64,000 nucleotides of DNA, from NCBI RefSeq assembly GCF_900324475.1, contig NZ_LT992502.1, positions 1,612,001 through 1,676,000 on the forward strand. The letters are read 5' to 3'. The position numbers and the translations under genes were made by a program. Positions within the stretch are counted from its first letter, which is position 1. Each line of letters begins with the position of its first letter. The DNA is from Enterobacter bugandensis. Lineage in GTDB: Bacteria; Pseudomonadota; Gammaproteobacteria; Enterobacterales; Enterobacteriaceae. This document shows, one piece after another, positions 22,914-34,443 of this stretch. Below the pieces are notes generated by a model. The model worked only from the letters and a program-made list of their open reading frames with translations, was not told where the DNA came from and made no database searches.

Positions 22914-24587
22914 ATGACTGAATCTTTTGCTCAACTGTTTGAAGAATCCTTAAAAGAAATCGAAACCCGTCCGGGTTCCATCGTTCGCGGTGTTGTTGTT
23001 GCTATCGACAAAGACGTAGTACTGGTTGACGCCGGTCTGAAATCTGAGTCCGCCATTCCGGCTGAGCAGTTCAAAAACGCCCAGGGCGAGCTGGAAATCC
23101 AGGTTGGTGACGAAGTTGACGTTGCTCTGGACGCAGTAGAAGACGGCTTCGGCGAAACCCTGCTGTCTCGTGAGAAAGCTAAACGTCACGAAGCATGGAT
23201 CACGCTGGAGAAAGCTTACGAAGAAGCTGAAACTGTGGTCGGTGTTATCAACGGCAAAGTTAAAGGTGGCTTCACTGTTGAGCTGAATGGTATTCGTGCG
23301 TTCCTGCCAGGTTCACTGGTAGACGTTCGTCCAGTCCGTGACACCCTGCACCTCGAAGGCAAAGAGCTTGAGTTCAAAGTAATCAAGCTGGACCAGAAGC
23401 GTAACAACGTTGTTGTTTCCCGTCGTGCCGTTATCGAATCCGAAAACAGCGCAGAACGCGATCAGCTGCTGGAAAACCTGCAGGAAGGCATGGAAGTCAA
23501 AGGTATCGTTAAGAACCTCACTGACTACGGCGCATTCGTTGACCTGGGCGGCGTTGATGGCCTGCTGCACATCACCGACATGGCGTGGAAACGCGTTAAG
23601 CACCCAAGCGAAATCGTGAACGTGGGCGACGAAATCACTGTTAAAGTGCTGAAGTTCGACCGCGAGCGTACTCGTGTATCCCTCGGCCTGAAACAGCTGG
23701 GCGAAGATCCATGGGTAGCTATCGCTAAGCGTTACCCAGAAGGTACTAAACTGACTGGTCGCGTAACCAACCTGACCGACTACGGCTGCTTCGTTGAAAT
23801 CGAAGAAGGCGTTGAAGGCCTGGTGCACGTTTCCGAAATGGACTGGACCAACAAAAACATCCACCCATCCAAAGTTGTTAACGTTGGTGATGTAGTGGAA
23901 GTGATGGTTCTGGATATCGACGAAGAACGTCGTCGTATCTCCCTGGGCCTGAAGCAGTGCAAAAACAACCCATGGCAGCAGTTCGCGGAAACCCACAACA
24001 AGGGCGACCGTGTTGAAGGTAAAATCAAGTCTATCACTGACTTCGGTATCTTCATCGGCCTGGACGGCGGCATCGATGGCCTGGTTCACCTGTCTGACAT
24101 CTCCTGGAACGTTGCAGGCGAAGAAGCAGTTCGTGAATACAAAAAAGGCGACGAAATCGCTGCAGTTGTTCTGCAGGTTGACGCAGAGCGTGAGCGTATC
24201 TCCCTGGGCGTTAAACAGCTCGCAGAAGATCCGTTCAACAACTGGGTTGCACTGAACAAGAAAGGCGCAATCGTAAACGGTAAAGTGACTGCAGTTGACG
24301 CTAAAGGCGCAACCGTAGAACTGGCTGACGGCGTTGAAGGTTACCTGCGCGCTTCTGAAGCTTCACGTGACCGCGTTGAAGATGCCACTCTGGTTCTGAA
24401 CGTAGGCGACGACGTTGAAGCTAAGTTCACCGGTGTTGACCGTAAGAACCGTGCAATCAGCCTGTCTGTACGTGCTAAAGATGAAGCTGATGAGAAAGAT
24501 GCAATCGCAACTGTTAACAAACAGGAAGATGCAAACTTCTCTAACAACGCAATGGCTGAAGCTTTCAAAGCAGCTAAAGGCGAGTAA
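22914..24587 (+). CDS. rpsA: 30S ribosomal protein S1
   Basis: S1 binds mRNA leaders on the 30S subunit. The 557-residue protein is the expected length, with six S1 RNA-binding repeats seen as recurring segments such as [22 protein letters not shown] and [23 protein letters not shown]. The first two serve ribosome binding, the later four RNA binding. Codon use is strongly biased to preferred codons, as expected for a very highly expressed gene. A terminator follows before ihfB. Confidence 0.99.
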   Translation: MTESFAQLFEESLKEIETRPGSIVRGVVVAIDKDVVLVDAGLKSESAIPAEQFKNAQGELEIQVGDEVDVALDAVEDGFGETLLSREKAKRHEAWITLEKAYEEAETVVGVINGKVKGGFTVELNGIRAFLPGSLVDVRPVRDTLHLEGKELEFKVIKLDQKRNNVVVSRRAVIESENSAERDQLLENLQEGMEVKGIVKNLTDYGAFVDLGGVDGLLHITDMAWKRVKHPSEIVNVGDEITVKVLKFDRERTRVSLGLKQLGEDPWVAIAKRYPEGTKLTGRVTNLTDYGCFVEIEEGVEGLVHVSEMDWTNKNIHPSKVVNVGDVVEVMVLDIDEERRRISLGLKQCKNNPWQQFAETHNKGDRVEGKIKSITDFGIFIGLDGGIDGLVHLSDISWNVAGEEAVREYKKGDEIAAVVLQVDAERERISLGVKQLAEDPFNNWVALNKKGAIVNGKVTAVDAKGATVELADGVEGYLRASEASRDRVEDATLVLNVGDDVEAKFTGVDRKNRAISLSVRAKDEADEKDAIATVNKQEDANFSNNAMAEAFKAAKGE

Positions 24588-24687
24588 TATCAGGTTCTCA
24601 GCATCATTTGAGCTGTAACGCATTTACAGCGCGAAGGATGATGAGCAGACTTGACAGATTGCAGGATTCGTCCTGTAATCAATAACA

Positions 24688-24713
24688 AAGGGCGGCTACG
24701 GCCGCCCTTGTTT
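24688..24713 (+). terminator. Terminator of rpsA
   Basis: AAGGGCGGC-TACG-GCCGCCCTT followed by GTTTAA. Confidence 0.88.
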
Positions 24714-24757
24714 AATGAGCTGTTCAGCTAATTGGTTTGAAAGGAACCGGAGGAATC

Positions 24758-25045
24758 ATGACCAAGTCAGAATTGATTGAAAGACTTGCCAGTCAGCAAC
24801 CGCATATCCCTGCCAAGGCAGTGGAAGATGCCGTAAAAGAGATGCTGGAGCATATGGCCTCCACTCTTGCCCAGGGCGAGCGCATTGAAATCCGCGGTTT
24901 CGGTAGTTTTTCTCTGCACTATCGTGCTCCACGTACCGGGCGTAACCCGAAAACTGGTGATAAAGTCGAGCTGGAAGGGAAGTACGTTCCACACTTTAAG
25001 CCGGGTAAAGAACTGCGCGATCGCGCCAATATTTACGGCAACTGA
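24758..25045 (+). CDS. ihfB: Integration host factor beta subunit
   Basis: IhfB pairs with IhfA to bend DNA sharply in replication, recombination and transcription. The ATG at 24758, preceded by GGAGGAA, gives [14 protein letters not shown] and 95 residues, one more (C-terminal Asn) than E. coli. The frame stays open seven codons upstream, but the ribosome site lies inside that stretch. The DNA-binding arm [20 protein letters not shown] and proline tip are intact. Confidence 0.98.
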   Translation: MTKSELIERLASQQPHIPAKAVEDAVKEMLEHMASTLAQGERIEIRGFGSFSLHYRAPRTGRNPKTGDKVELEGKYVPHFKPGKELRDRANIYGN

Positions 25046-25079
25046 GTTTAGCCAGCCGGTTAAACTGGGTTCGAAAGAA

Positions 25080-25103
25080 AGCACCTGCGGGTGCTTTTTT
25101 TGT
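25080..25103 (+). terminator. Terminator of ihfB
   Basis: AGCACC-TGCG-GGTGCT followed by seven T residues. Confidence 0.93.
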
Positions 25104-25259
25104 TTCCGTCACTTTCATTCTGAAGGTGTCTCGCATTTTAAGTTGCGTTTTCTGCAACGCGCTAAAAACCTTGCAGCGCTTGCTGTAGATTGCATTTTTC
25201 ACACCTGACACCCCGCTCGATCTGCCCGCATACTGCCACCCAGAAACAGGGAGGTAGCA

Positions 25260-27524
25260 ATGGGAATTCCCGCTTTAGGTATCTGCGCCATTCTGGCGAT
25301 AGCCCCGTTACTCTGGTTACCTGAACTGCCATCGCGTTATACCATCTGGATAATGATGGCTGGCGGAGTTGCACTGGCCGCACGCCAAAACGTACGGCTG
25401 AAGTATGTGGGGATGACGCTGTTATTTTGCGTGTGGGGCATTCTGGCCGCGCAAGAGAGCGTCTGGCCGATGCAGCATTTAACCGCAGGTGCCGTACAGG
25501 CGGAGGTGGAGATCGCCGCGACTGATGGTGCCACTGTGCATCAGGGAAAAATACTCACCGTTGATGGCCAGCGCTGGTGGGCGTCAACAGGCGTAACGCT
25601 TTATGGTCATTATCTGCCGCAGAAAGCGTGTGCCGGTCAGCGCTGGGCGATGACGCTCCGGCTCAGGCCTGTACACGGCGAACTGAACGACGGAGGGTAT
25701 GACCCCCAGCGCAGCGCTATTGCCCGCCATCAAACGCTAAGTGGGCGTTTTACCCATGCAGAACTCATCGATGGACGCTGCAGCTTGCGAGCGCAATACC
25801 TGACATCGCTGCAAAACCGACTTTCAGTTTATCGCTGGGGCGCGGTTATCCTCGGGCTGGGCATGGGAGAACGTCTGGATGTCCCCAGGGAAATAAAAGA
25901 CCTGATGCGTGAAACCGGCACGCTGCATCTGATGGCGATTTCTGGTCTGCATATCGCGCTGGCGGCCTCCATCGTCTGGTTTCTTGTGCGCGGGCTTCAG
26001 TTTTTATTACCTTGCCATCAGGTCAACTGGCAGATGCCTCTGCTGGCAGGGGTATTCTTTGCTGCTTTCTACGCCTGGCTGACCGGTCTGCAACCGCCCG
26101 CGCTACGCACGGTCATCGCACTTTCTGTGCTGGCGGCGCTGCGGATCGGTTCCCGGCAATGGTCTCCATGGCATGTGTGGATCTGCTGTGTCGCGGCGAT
26201 CCTGATAAGCGATCCCTTAGCCATACTTTCGCAGAGTCTGCTTTTGTCTGCATTTGCCGTCGCCGCGCTGATTTTCTGGTTTCAGTGGTTGCCGCTTCCT
26301 CACTGGCAGTGGGCTCGCCGGATACGTCCGCTGCTGAACCTTGTCTATCTGCAGGTCGGCATGCTGTTACTTCTCATGCCGCTACAGGTTCTGATTTTCC
26401 ATGGCTTTAGCATTTCATCGTTGATCGCCAATTTCTTTGCCGTGCCGTTGGTGACGTTTGTCTGCGTACCGCTGATTTTACTCGGCATGCTGCTCCATCT
26501 GCTGCCGCTGGAGGGGCTGGAAAGCGGCATCTGGTATGCAGCCGATAAGACGCTTGCCGGGTTGTTCTGGTTGCTGATGCGCCTGCCAGACGGCTGGCAG
26601 AGTGTGGACCAGCGCTGGCAGTACATGACGTTACTGCCGTGGCTTATCCTCATCGGCTGGCGTTTCCGTGCCTGGAAAACCGTTCCTGCCGTTTGTCTGG
26701 CGGGAAGTGTCTTGCTGGCTTCTCCCCTCTGGCGGACGGCGAAAAGCGACGCCTGGACGCTCCATATGCTGGACGTGGGGCAGGGGCTGGCAATGGTTAT
26801 TGAACGACAGGGAAAAGCCATTCTTTACGATACCGGGCTTGCCTGGCCGGGCGGGGATAGTGCACAGCGGTTAATTATTCCATGGCTGCGCTGGCATCAT
26901 CTGCAGCCGGAAGGCGTTATTCTCAGCCATGAGCATCTCGACCATGCGGGAGGCCTTGTATCGCTGCAAAAAACATGGCCTGAAATGTGGGTAAGAAGTC
27001 CGTTGCACCAGACCGGGCATCGTCCCTGCTTTCGCGGGCAAAGATGGCAATGGCAGGGGTTAACGTTCACCGTCCACTGGCCCACTGAAAATTATCCGGC
27101 TCAGGGTAACAATCACTCCTGCGTAGTAAAAATTGACGACGGCGAGCAGAGCGTTCTGCTGACGGGAGACATTGAAGCACAGGCAGAACAGGCTATGCTT
27201 AGCCATTACTGGCAGCATCTGACGTCCACCCTCATACAGGTACCTCATCACGGCAGCAATACCTCGTCGTCATTGCCGCTGGTACAGCGGGTTGAGGGGC
27301 TGATAGCTCTGGATTCAGCGGCCCGCTATAACGCATGGCGATTCCCGTCTGCTAAAGTAGTCCGGCGCTATCGAAAAGAGGGATATATCTGGCACGATAC
27401 CCCCCATTCCGGGCAAATATCGGTGACATTTTCGCACCATCGCTGGCAAATCCGGCGCGTGCGGGATCAATTTTTACCCCCCTGGTATCATCAGTGGTTT
27501 GGCGCGCCCGTAGATAACGGGTAG
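25260..27524 (+). CDS. ycaI: ComEC/Rec2-family DNA uptake channel protein
   Basis: The 754-residue protein matches the ComEC family, the inner-membrane channel for single-stranded DNA in competent bacteria. Order: two N-terminal hydrophobic helices, an OB-like soluble region (about 70-190), the Competence membrane domain with several helices (about 200-490), then a metallo-beta-lactamase-like domain beginning LHMLDVGQG with the metal motif HEHLDHAGG. A good GGGAGG site precedes the ATG. In enterobacteria the gene is intact but natural transformation is rarely seen. It is followed 36 bp later by msbA, possibly co-transcribed. Confidence 0.95.
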   Translation: MGIPALGICAILAIAPLLWLPELPSRYTIWIMMAGGVALAARQNVRLKYVGMTLLFCVWGILAAQESVWPMQHLTAGAVQAEVEIAATDGATVHQGKILTVDGQRWWASTGVTLYGHYLPQKACAGQRWAMTLRLRPVHGELNDGGYDPQRSAIARHQTLSGRFTHAELIDGRCSLRAQYLTSLQNRLSVYRWGAVILGLGMGERLDVPREIKDLMRETGTLHLMAISGLHIALAASIVWFLVRGLQFLLPCHQVNWQMPLLAGVFFAAFYAWLTGLQPPALRTVIALSVLAALRIGSRQWSPWHVWICCVAAILISDPLAILSQSLLLSAFAVAALIFWFQWLPLPHWQWARRIRPLLNLVYLQVGMLLLLMPLQVLIFHGFSISSLIANFFAVPLVTFVCVPLILLGMLLHLLPLEGLESGIWYAADKTLAGLFWLLMRLPDGWQSVDQRWQYMTLLPWLILIGWRFRAWKTVPAVCLAGSVLLASPLWRTAKSDAWTLHMLDVGQGLAMVIERQGKAILYDTGLAWPGGDSAQRLIIPWLRWHHLQPEGVILSHEHLDHAGGLVSLQKTWPEMWVRSPLHQTGHRPCFRGQRWQWQGLTFTVHWPTENYPAQGNNHSCVVKIDDGEQSVLLTGDIEAQAEQAMLSHYWQHLTSTLIQVPHHGSNTSSSLPLVQRVEGLIALDSAARYNAWRFPSAKVVRRYRKEGYIWHDTPHSGQISVTFSHHRWQIRRVRDQFLPPWYHQWFGAPVDNG

Positions 27525-27560
27525 AATATGCGGCTATTTCAACAAATGCTGGTTTTTTGA

Positions 27561-29309
27561 ATGCATAACGACAAAGATCTCTCCACGTGGCAAACCTTCC
27601 GCCGACTCTGGCCGATGATTGCTCCCTTTAAAGCAGGCCTGATCGTGGCGGGTGTAGCGTTAATCCTCAACGCAGCCAGCGATACTTTTATGTTATCGCT
27701 CCTCAAACCGTTACTGGACGACGGTTTTGGTAAAACGGATCGCTCAGTGTTGCTATGGATGCCTCTGGTGGTTATCGGGCTGATGATCTTACGTGGTATC
27801 ACCAGCTATATCTCCAGCTACTGCATTTCCTGGGTTTCCGGGAAAGTGGTTATGACCATGCGCCGTCGTCTGTTCAGCCACATGATGGGCATGCCGGTCT
27901 CATTCTTTGACAAGCAATCCACCGGGACGCTGCTGTCTCGTATTACCTACGATTCAGAGCAGGTTGCCTCCTCCTCTTCAAGTGCGCTGATTACCGTCGT
28001 GCGCGAAGGAGCGTCGATCATCGGTCTGTTTGCAATGATGTTCTATTACAGCTGGCAGCTGTCGCTGATCCTTATCGTGCTGGCACCGGTCGTGTCCATT
28101 GCTATCCGCGTCGTCTCAAAGCGCTTCCGCAATATCAGTAAGAATATGCAGAACACCATGGGGCAGGTGACGACCAGCGCAGAACAGATGCTGAAAGGGC
28201 ACAAAGAAGTGTTGATCTTCGGCGGTCAGGAAGTTGAAACCAAACGCTTTGACAAAGTCAGCAACAAAATGCGTCTGCAGGGGATGAAGATGGTCTCGGC
28301 CTCTTCCATCTCTGACCCGATCATTCAGCTGATTGCCTCACTGGCGCTGGCGTTCGTTCTTTATGCGGCAAGCTTCCCGAGCGTAATGGAAACGCTGACG
28401 GCGGGTACTATCACCGTAGTCTTCTCCTCGATGATTGCCCTGATGCGCCCGCTGAAATCCCTGACCAACGTGAACGCCCAGTTCCAGCGCGGGATGGCCG
28501 CCTGCCAGACGCTGTTCAGCATTCTGGATTCTGAACAGGAAAAAGACGAAGGTACACGCGAGGTAGAGCGCGCCCGTGGCGACGTGGAGTTCCGCAACGT
28601 GACCTTCACCTATCCAGGCCGCGAAACGCCGGCTCTGCGCAATATCAACCTGACGATTCCGGCAGGTAAAACCGTTGCGCTGGTAGGCCGCTCCGGCTCC
28701 GGTAAATCCACCATTGCGAGCCTCATCACTCGTTTCTACGATATTAACGAAGGTGAGATCCTGCTGGATGGTCACGATCTGCGGGAGTACACCCTGCAGT
28801 CGCTGCGTAACCAGGTTGCGCTGGTTTCTCAGAACGTGCATCTCTTCAACGATACGGTTGCCAACAACATTGCTTATGCACGCACTGACGAGTACAGCCG
28901 CGAGCAGATTGAGAACGCCGCGCGTATGGCGTATGCAATGGACTTTATCAACAAGATGGATAACGGTCTGGACACGATAATCGGTGAAAACGGGGTACTG
29001 CTCTCCGGCGGTCAGCGCCAGCGTATCGCCATTGCGCGCGCGCTGCTGCGCGATAGCCCGATACTGATCCTGGACGAAGCAACCTCTGCACTGGATACGG
29101 AATCTGAACGCGCGATTCAGTCGGCGCTGGATGAACTGCAAAAGAACCGTACTTCGCTGGTGATTGCGCACCGTCTGTCCACTATTGAGCAGGCAGATGA
29201 GATCGTCGTGGTTGAGGACGGCATCATTGTTGAACGCGGAAGCCATGCCGATCTGCTGGAACATCGTGGCGTTTACGCCCAGCTTCATAAGATGCAGTTC
29301 GGCGAATGA
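27561..29309 (+). CDS. msbA: Lipid A export ATP-binding/permease MsbA
   Basis: MsbA is a homodimeric ABC half-transporter that flips core-lipid A across the inner membrane. The 582-residue protein has six transmembrane helices (about 1-320), then an ATPase domain with Walker [10 protein letters not shown], the signature LLSGGQRQR and Walker [13 protein letters not shown]. Length equals E. coli MsbA. The stop overlaps the lpxK start (ATGA), so the two essential lipid A genes are translationally coupled. Confidence 0.98.
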   Translation: MHNDKDLSTWQTFRRLWPMIAPFKAGLIVAGVALILNAASDTFMLSLLKPLLDDGFGKTDRSVLLWMPLVVIGLMILRGITSYISSYCISWVSGKVVMTMRRRLFSHMMGMPVSFFDKQSTGTLLSRITYDSEQVASSSSSALITVVREGASIIGLFAMMFYYSWQLSLILIVLAPVVSIAIRVVSKRFRNISKNMQNTMGQVTTSAEQMLKGHKEVLIFGGQEVETKRFDKVSNKMRLQGMKMVSASSISDPIIQLIASLALAFVLYAASFPSVMETLTAGTITVVFSSMIALMRPLKSLTNVNAQFQRGMAACQTLFSILDSEQEKDEGTREVERARGDVEFRNVTFTYPGRETPALRNINLTIPAGKTVALVGRSGSGKSTIASLITRFYDINEGEILLDGHDLREYTLQSLRNQVALVSQNVHLFNDTVANNIAYARTDEYSREQIENAARMAYAMDFINKMDNGLDTIIGENGVLLSGGQRQRIAIARALLRDSPILILDEATSALDTESERAIQSALDELQKNRTSLVIAHRLSTIEQADEIVVVEDGIIVERGSHADLLEHRGVYAQLHKMQFGE

Positions 29310-30283
29310 TTGCACGCATCTGGTCCGGTGAATCCCCGCTGTGGCTGCTGCTTTTGCCGCTCTCCTGGCTGTACGGTTTGGTGAGCGGCATTATTCGCCT
29401 GTTTTACCGTCTGGGGATCAAGCGTGCCTGGCGCGCGCCGGTTCCGGTAGTCGTGGTGGGTAACCTCACGGCGGGCGGCAACGGCAAAACGCCAGTGGTG
29501 ATCTGGCTGGTGGAGCAGTTGCAAAAACGCGGCATCCGCCCCGGCGTGGTGTCGCGTGGGTATGGTGGTAAAGCGGCGCACTACCCATTGCTGCTGTCGG
29601 CGGAAACCACGACCGCAGAAGCGGGTGATGAGCCAGTATTGATTTTCCAGCGTACCGGTGCGCCGGTTGCGGTCTCCCCGGTGCGCAGCGACGCCGTGCA
29701 GGCCCTGCTTGCTGAACACGCGGCACAAATCATCATCACTGACGACGGCCTGCAGCATTACGCTCTGGCGCGTGATAAAGAGATTGTAGTTATCGACGGC
29801 GTGCGTCGTTTCGGCAACGGCTGGTGGCTGCCCGCTGGCCCCATGCGTGAACGGGCTTCGCGTCTGAAGTCCGTTGATGCGGTGATTGTTAACGGCGGTG
29901 AAGCCGAGGCGGGTGAAATTCCTATGCGTCTGTTACCGGGAATGGCGGTCAACCTGGTGACGGGTGAACGCCGGGCGGTTGCAGAACTGCCTTCGCTGGT
30001 GGCAATGGCGGGTATTGGTCATCCGCCGCGCTTCTTCGCGACGCTGGAACAGTGTGGCGCCCGGCTGGAAAAACGCGTTCCGCTGGCTGACCATCAGGCG
30101 CTGGTGGCAGAGCAGGTTGAGGCGCTTACCGCGCCTGGCCAGACGCTCATTATGACCGAAAAAGATGCGGTGAAATGCCGTGCCTTTGCGAAAGAAAACT
30201 GGTGGTATCTGCCGGTTGACGCTGAACTCAGCGGCGAACAGCCGGAACAATTGCTTAAGGAACTGATTGCGTTGGTGCAGTAG
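29306..30283 (+). CDS. lpxK: Tetraacyldisaccharide 4'-kinase LpxK
   Basis: LpxK adds the 4'-phosphate in lipid A synthesis at the inner membrane. The 325-residue protein has an N-terminal membrane helix ([17 protein letters not shown]), a P-loop-type segment [12 protein letters not shown] and the DDGLQH motif. It overlaps msbA by 4 bp. ycaQ starts 45 bp later. Confidence 0.97.
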   Translation: MIARIWSGESPLWLLLLPLSWLYGLVSGIIRLFYRLGIKRAWRAPVPVVVVGNLTAGGNGKTPVVIWLVEQLQKRGIRPGVVSRGYGGKAAHYPLLLSAETTTAEAGDEPVLIFQRTGAPVAVSPVRSDAVQALLAEHAAQIIITDDGLQHYALARDKEIVVIDGVRRFGNGWWLPAGPMRERASRLKSVDAVIVNGGEAEAGEIPMRLLPGMAVNLVTGERRAVAELPSLVAMAGIGHPPRFFATLEQCGARLEKRVPLADHQALVAEQVEALTAPGQTLIMTEKDAVKCRAFAKENWWYLPVDAELSGEQPEQLLKELIALVQ

Positions 30284-30327
30284 AGGCTTACGCGGTTCTG
30301 GTGGCGCTTTGACTGACAGGAAAACGC

Positions 30328-31557
30328 ATGTCTTTACCGCAACTCTCGCTTTCAGCCGCACGTCATTTACACCTTGCCGCGCAGGGGCTGCTCAAAAAGC
30401 CCCCTCGCCGCGCGCAGCCTGCCGATATCCTCTCTACCGTCCAGCGCATGTCGCTGCTCCAAATCGACACCATTAACATTGTCGCCCGTAGCCCTTACCT
30501 GGTGCTATTTAGCCGCCTGGGGAGTTATCCTCCGCAGTGGCTGGATGAGGCGCTCTCCAAAGGGGAGCTGATGGAGTACTGGGCTCACGAAGCCTGCTTC
30601 CTGCCCCGTAGCGATTTCGCCCTGGTGCGTCACCGTATGCTTGCTCCGGAAAAGATGGGATGGAAATACCGGCAGGCGTGGATGGAGGAGCATGAGGCTG
30701 AAATAGAGCAGCTTATCAGCCATATTCAGGAAAACGGCCCCGTTCGATCCGCCGATTTTGAACATCCGCGCAAAGGTGCAGGCGGATGGTGGGAGTGGAA
30801 GCCGCACAAGCGTCATCTTGAAGGGTTGTTCACGTCAGGCAAAGTCATGGTCATTGAACGGCGTAATTTTCAGCGCGTTTATGATCTGACGCATCGCGTG
30901 ATGCCTCACTGGGACGACGAGCGGGATCTGCTTACCCAGGAGGTGGCCGAGGCCATCATGCTGGAGAACAGCGCCCGCAGCCTGGGCATTTTCCGTCCGC
31001 AATGGCTGGCAGACTATTACCGCCTCCGTCAGCCTGCGCTGAAGCCTCTGCTGGAGATGTGGCAGCGTGAACAGCGAGTTATTCCCGTTATGGTGGAAAC
31101 GCTGGGAGAAATGTGGCTGCATGCGGATCTTGTCCCTCTGCTGCCCGAGGCTCTGGAGGGGAAACTCCGGGCGACCCACAGCGCGGTGTTGTCACCTTTC
31201 GATCCGGTGGTTTGGGACAGAAAACGCGCCGAGCAGCTGTTTGACTTCAGCTACCGGCTGGAATGCTATACCCCGGCGCCAAAGCGGCAATACGGCTACT
31301 TTGTTTTACCGCTGCTGCACAAGGGACAACTGGTCGGGCGCATGGATGCCAAAATGCACCGCAAGACCGGCACGCTTGAAGTCATTGCCCTTTATCTGCA
31401 AGAAGGCATCAGGGTCACGGCGAGCCTGGAAAAAGGGTTATCGTCCGCCATTAGCGAGTTCGCGCGCTGGCAGGAGGCTCGCGACGTAACGCTTGGCCGG
31501 GTACCTGACGGGTTATTCACATCCTGTCGAAGTGGCTGGGAAACAGGCACGCCCTGA
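30328..31557 (+). CDS. ycaQ: Crosslink-repair DNA glycosylase YcaQ family
   Basis: YcaQ (also called AlkX) is a winged-helix DNA glycosylase that unhooks interstrand crosslinks and removes N7-alkylguanine. The 409-residue protein contains Q45-I46-D47 within LLQIDTINIV, which fits the Gln-x-Asp catalytic motif reported for this branch of the AlkZ superfamily. The ATG at 30328 follows CAGGA. Its place within an LPS gene row is conserved with E. coli but not obviously functional. Confidence 0.93.
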   Translation: MSLPQLSLSAARHLHLAAQGLLKKPPRRAQPADILSTVQRMSLLQIDTINIVARSPYLVLFSRLGSYPPQWLDEALSKGELMEYWAHEACFLPRSDFALVRHRMLAPEKMGWKYRQAWMEEHEAEIEQLISHIQENGPVRSADFEHPRKGAGGWWEWKPHKRHLEGLFTSGKVMVIERRNFQRVYDLTHRVMPHWDDERDLLTQEVAEAIMLENSARSLGIFRPQWLADYYRLRQPALKPLLEMWQREQRVIPVMVETLGEMWLHADLVPLLPEALEGKLRATHSAVLSPFDPVVWDRKRAEQLFDFSYRLECYTPAPKRQYGYFVLPLLHKGQLVGRMDAKMHRKTGTLEVIALYLQEGIRVTASLEKGLSSAISEFARWQEARDVTLGRVPDGLFTSCRSGWETGTP

Positions 31558-31602
31558 AAAGGGAATGTGTTAAGCTTTAGCGATTACCCATACGGAGGAA
31601 CT

Positions 31603-32528
<926 letters not shown>

Positions 32529-32537
32529 TCCCGCCTG

Positions 32538-32562
32538 CATCCCTCCTTTCGGAGGGATGTCC
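32538..32562 (+). terminator. Hairpin after kdsB
   Basis: CATCCCTCC-TTTC-GGAGGGATG, a perfect 9-bp stem, with a weak T/C-rich tail (TCCTCT). Confidence 0.75.
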
Positions 32563-32669
32563 TCTCCCCGCAAATTCCCCTTTCTTTACCCTAATTGATC
32601 TCTTCCGGGTGACATCTTCACGCTGTGCGCTCATTATAAAAGCAGTAGTCTTAATGGGGGTAATCTCAT

Positions 32670-33563
32670 ATGGAACAGCTGCGTGCCGAACTTAGCCATC
32701 TGCTGGGTGAGAAGTTAAGCCGGGTCGAATGCGTGAGTGAAAAGGTCGATACCGCGCTCTGGTCGTTGTATGACGGCCAGGGCAACCCGATGCCGCTGAT
32801 GGCACGAAGCTTCTCGTCGCCGGGCGTCGCCAGACAGCTTGCCTGGAAAATGTCGATGCTGGCACGGGAGGGAACCGTCCGTATGCCGACCGTGTACGGC
32901 GTGATGACCCACGAGGAACATCCCGGCCCGGACGTACTGCTGATTGAGCGTTTACGCGGTGTGCCGGTTGAAGCGCCCGCGCGTACGCCGGAACGCTGGG
33001 AACAGCTGAAAGACCAGATTGTTGAGGCGCTGCTGGCCTGGCACCGACAGGATAGCCGCGGGCTTGTTGGTCCGGTTGACAGCACCCAGGAAAACCTGTG
33101 GCCGCTGTGGTATCGCCAGCGGGTGGAAGTGCTGTGGGGGACGCTTAACCAGTTCAACAATACCGGCTTGACCATGCAGGACAAACGTATTCTGTTTCGC
33201 ACCCGCGAGTGCTTACCGGCGCTGTTCGACGGCTTTAACGACAACTGCGTGCTGATCCACGGCAATTTTACTCTGCGCAGTATGCTCAAAGACTCCCGCA
33301 GCGATCAGCTCCTGGCGATGCTAGGGCCGGGGATCATGCTCTGGGCACCGCGGGAATATGAGCTGTTCAGGCTCAGCGACAGCGGGGCGGCGGAAGGTTT
33401 ACTGTGGCACTACCTTCAACGCGCGCCCGTTGCAGAGGCGTTTCTCTGGCGTCGCTGGCTTTATTTGCTCTGGGACGAAGTGGCGCAGCTGGTCAACACC
33501 GGACGTTTCAATCGCGCCAACTTCGATCTGGCGGCTAAATCACTCTTGCCCTGGCTCGCCTGA
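32670..33563 (+). CDS. ycbJ: YcbJ, phosphotransferase-like protein
   Basis: A 297-residue protein with a kinase-like (aminoglycoside phosphotransferase) fold pattern: LLIERLRGVPV hinge-like region and the catalytic-loop-like HGNFTLRSM. Substrate unknown. Its end overlaps the convergent elyC by 24 bp. Length matches E. coli YcbJ. Confidence 0.92.
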   Translation: MEQLRAELSHLLGEKLSRVECVSEKVDTALWSLYDGQGNPMPLMARSFSSPGVARQLAWKMSMLAREGTVRMPTVYGVMTHEEHPGPDVLLIERLRGVPVEAPARTPERWEQLKDQIVEALLAWHRQDSRGLVGPVDSTQENLWPLWYRQRVEVLWGTLNQFNNTGLTMQDKRILFRTRECLPALFDGFNDNCVLIHGNFTLRSMLKDSRSDQLLAMLGPGIMLWAPREYELFRLSDSGAAEGLLWHYLQRAPVAEAFLWRRWLYLLWDEVAQLVNTGRFNRANFDLAAKSLLPWLA

Positions 33564-34319
33564 CGAGCCTTTCAGCCACTGCCAGAGGCGTCCGAGCGTC
33601 TCGTAGCCGACGCGATCGCTATGCATCAACCACATCGGAGAGGGGATCACCCGTTCCCATGGGTTGAGCGGCGCGCTGATGGCCATCTGGTTTGCCGGTG
33701 CGGGAAGCGGGTGCAAACCTTGCTTCTCGAAGAAAATCATCGCTCTTGGCAGGTGCGAGGCGGAGGTCACCAGTAAGAACGGAACATCGCCAATCGCCTG
33801 CTTCACCGCGGCAGCCTCTTCCTCGGTATCCTTTGGGCTGTCCAGCGTGATGATAGAGGAACGCGGTACGCCGAGCGATTCCGCGATTCTGGCCCCCGCT
33901 TCAGCCGTACTCACCGGGTTGGTTTTGGCCGCTGCGCCGGTGAAGATCATTTTTGATCCCGGATTCGCCAGCCACAGGCGAATACCTTCGTTTAGCCGTG
34001 GCAGGCTGTTGTTGATCAGGTTCGAACTGGGGGCCCAGTCAGGGTCCCAGGTATACCCGCCGCCCAGCACAACGATGTAATCAACTTTCTGGTTTCCCTG
34101 CCACGTAGGGTACCTGTTTTCGATGGGGCGCAGCAGTCCATCCGCCACCGGCTGCAGGCTCAGCAGCAGCAGGACCAGCCAGCCGAACGTAATAAGCGTT
34201 TTGCCACTCTTCTGAAAGCGACTAAACCACACCAGCGCCAGCCCCAGCGCGATGATGATAAGCAGCAGCGGAAGGGGAAGCATCATCCCTCCAACGTATT
34301 TCTTAAGGGTAAAAAGCAT
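33540..34319 (-). CDS. elyC: Envelope biogenesis factor ElyC (DUF218)
   Basis: ElyC supports peptidoglycan assembly, especially at low temperature. The 259-residue protein has two N-terminal membrane helices (about 10-30 and 38-58) followed by the DUF218 domain with VVLGGGYTWD and the SASHLPRA segment. Start MLFTLKKYVGGMM and length match the family. It is convergent with ycbJ (24-bp overlap) and divergent from cmoM. Confidence 0.94.
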   Translation of the reverse strand: MLFTLKKYVGGMMLPLPLLLIIIALGLALVWFSRFQKSGKTLITFGWLVLLLLSLQPVADGLLRPIENRYPTWQGNQKVDYIVVLGGGYTWDPDWAPSSNLINNSLPRLNEGIRLWLANPGSKMIFTGAAAKTNPVSTAEAGARIAESLGVPRSSIITLDSPKDTEEEAAAVKQAIGDVPFLLVTSASHLPRAMIFFEKQGLHPLPAPANQMAISAPLNPWERVIPSPMWLMHSDRVGYETLGRLWQWLKGSSGEPGQE

Positions 34320-34443
34320 CCTTTTTGGTTCCTTTTTTGACCATACAGCAGATGATTACCGGTGATATTACACCAGAGAGGTTCATTCTCCGCGCGGGTG
34401 TGACAAAATAGCGGTTTTGCAGTTAGCGAGTGGAACTCTCCCA

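Noticed and set aside
25260..27524. Functional natural-competence locus
   Set aside because: Only the ComEC-like channel gene is present; no pilus, ComEA or ComF genes are nearby, and the gene is conserved in non-competent enterobacteria.
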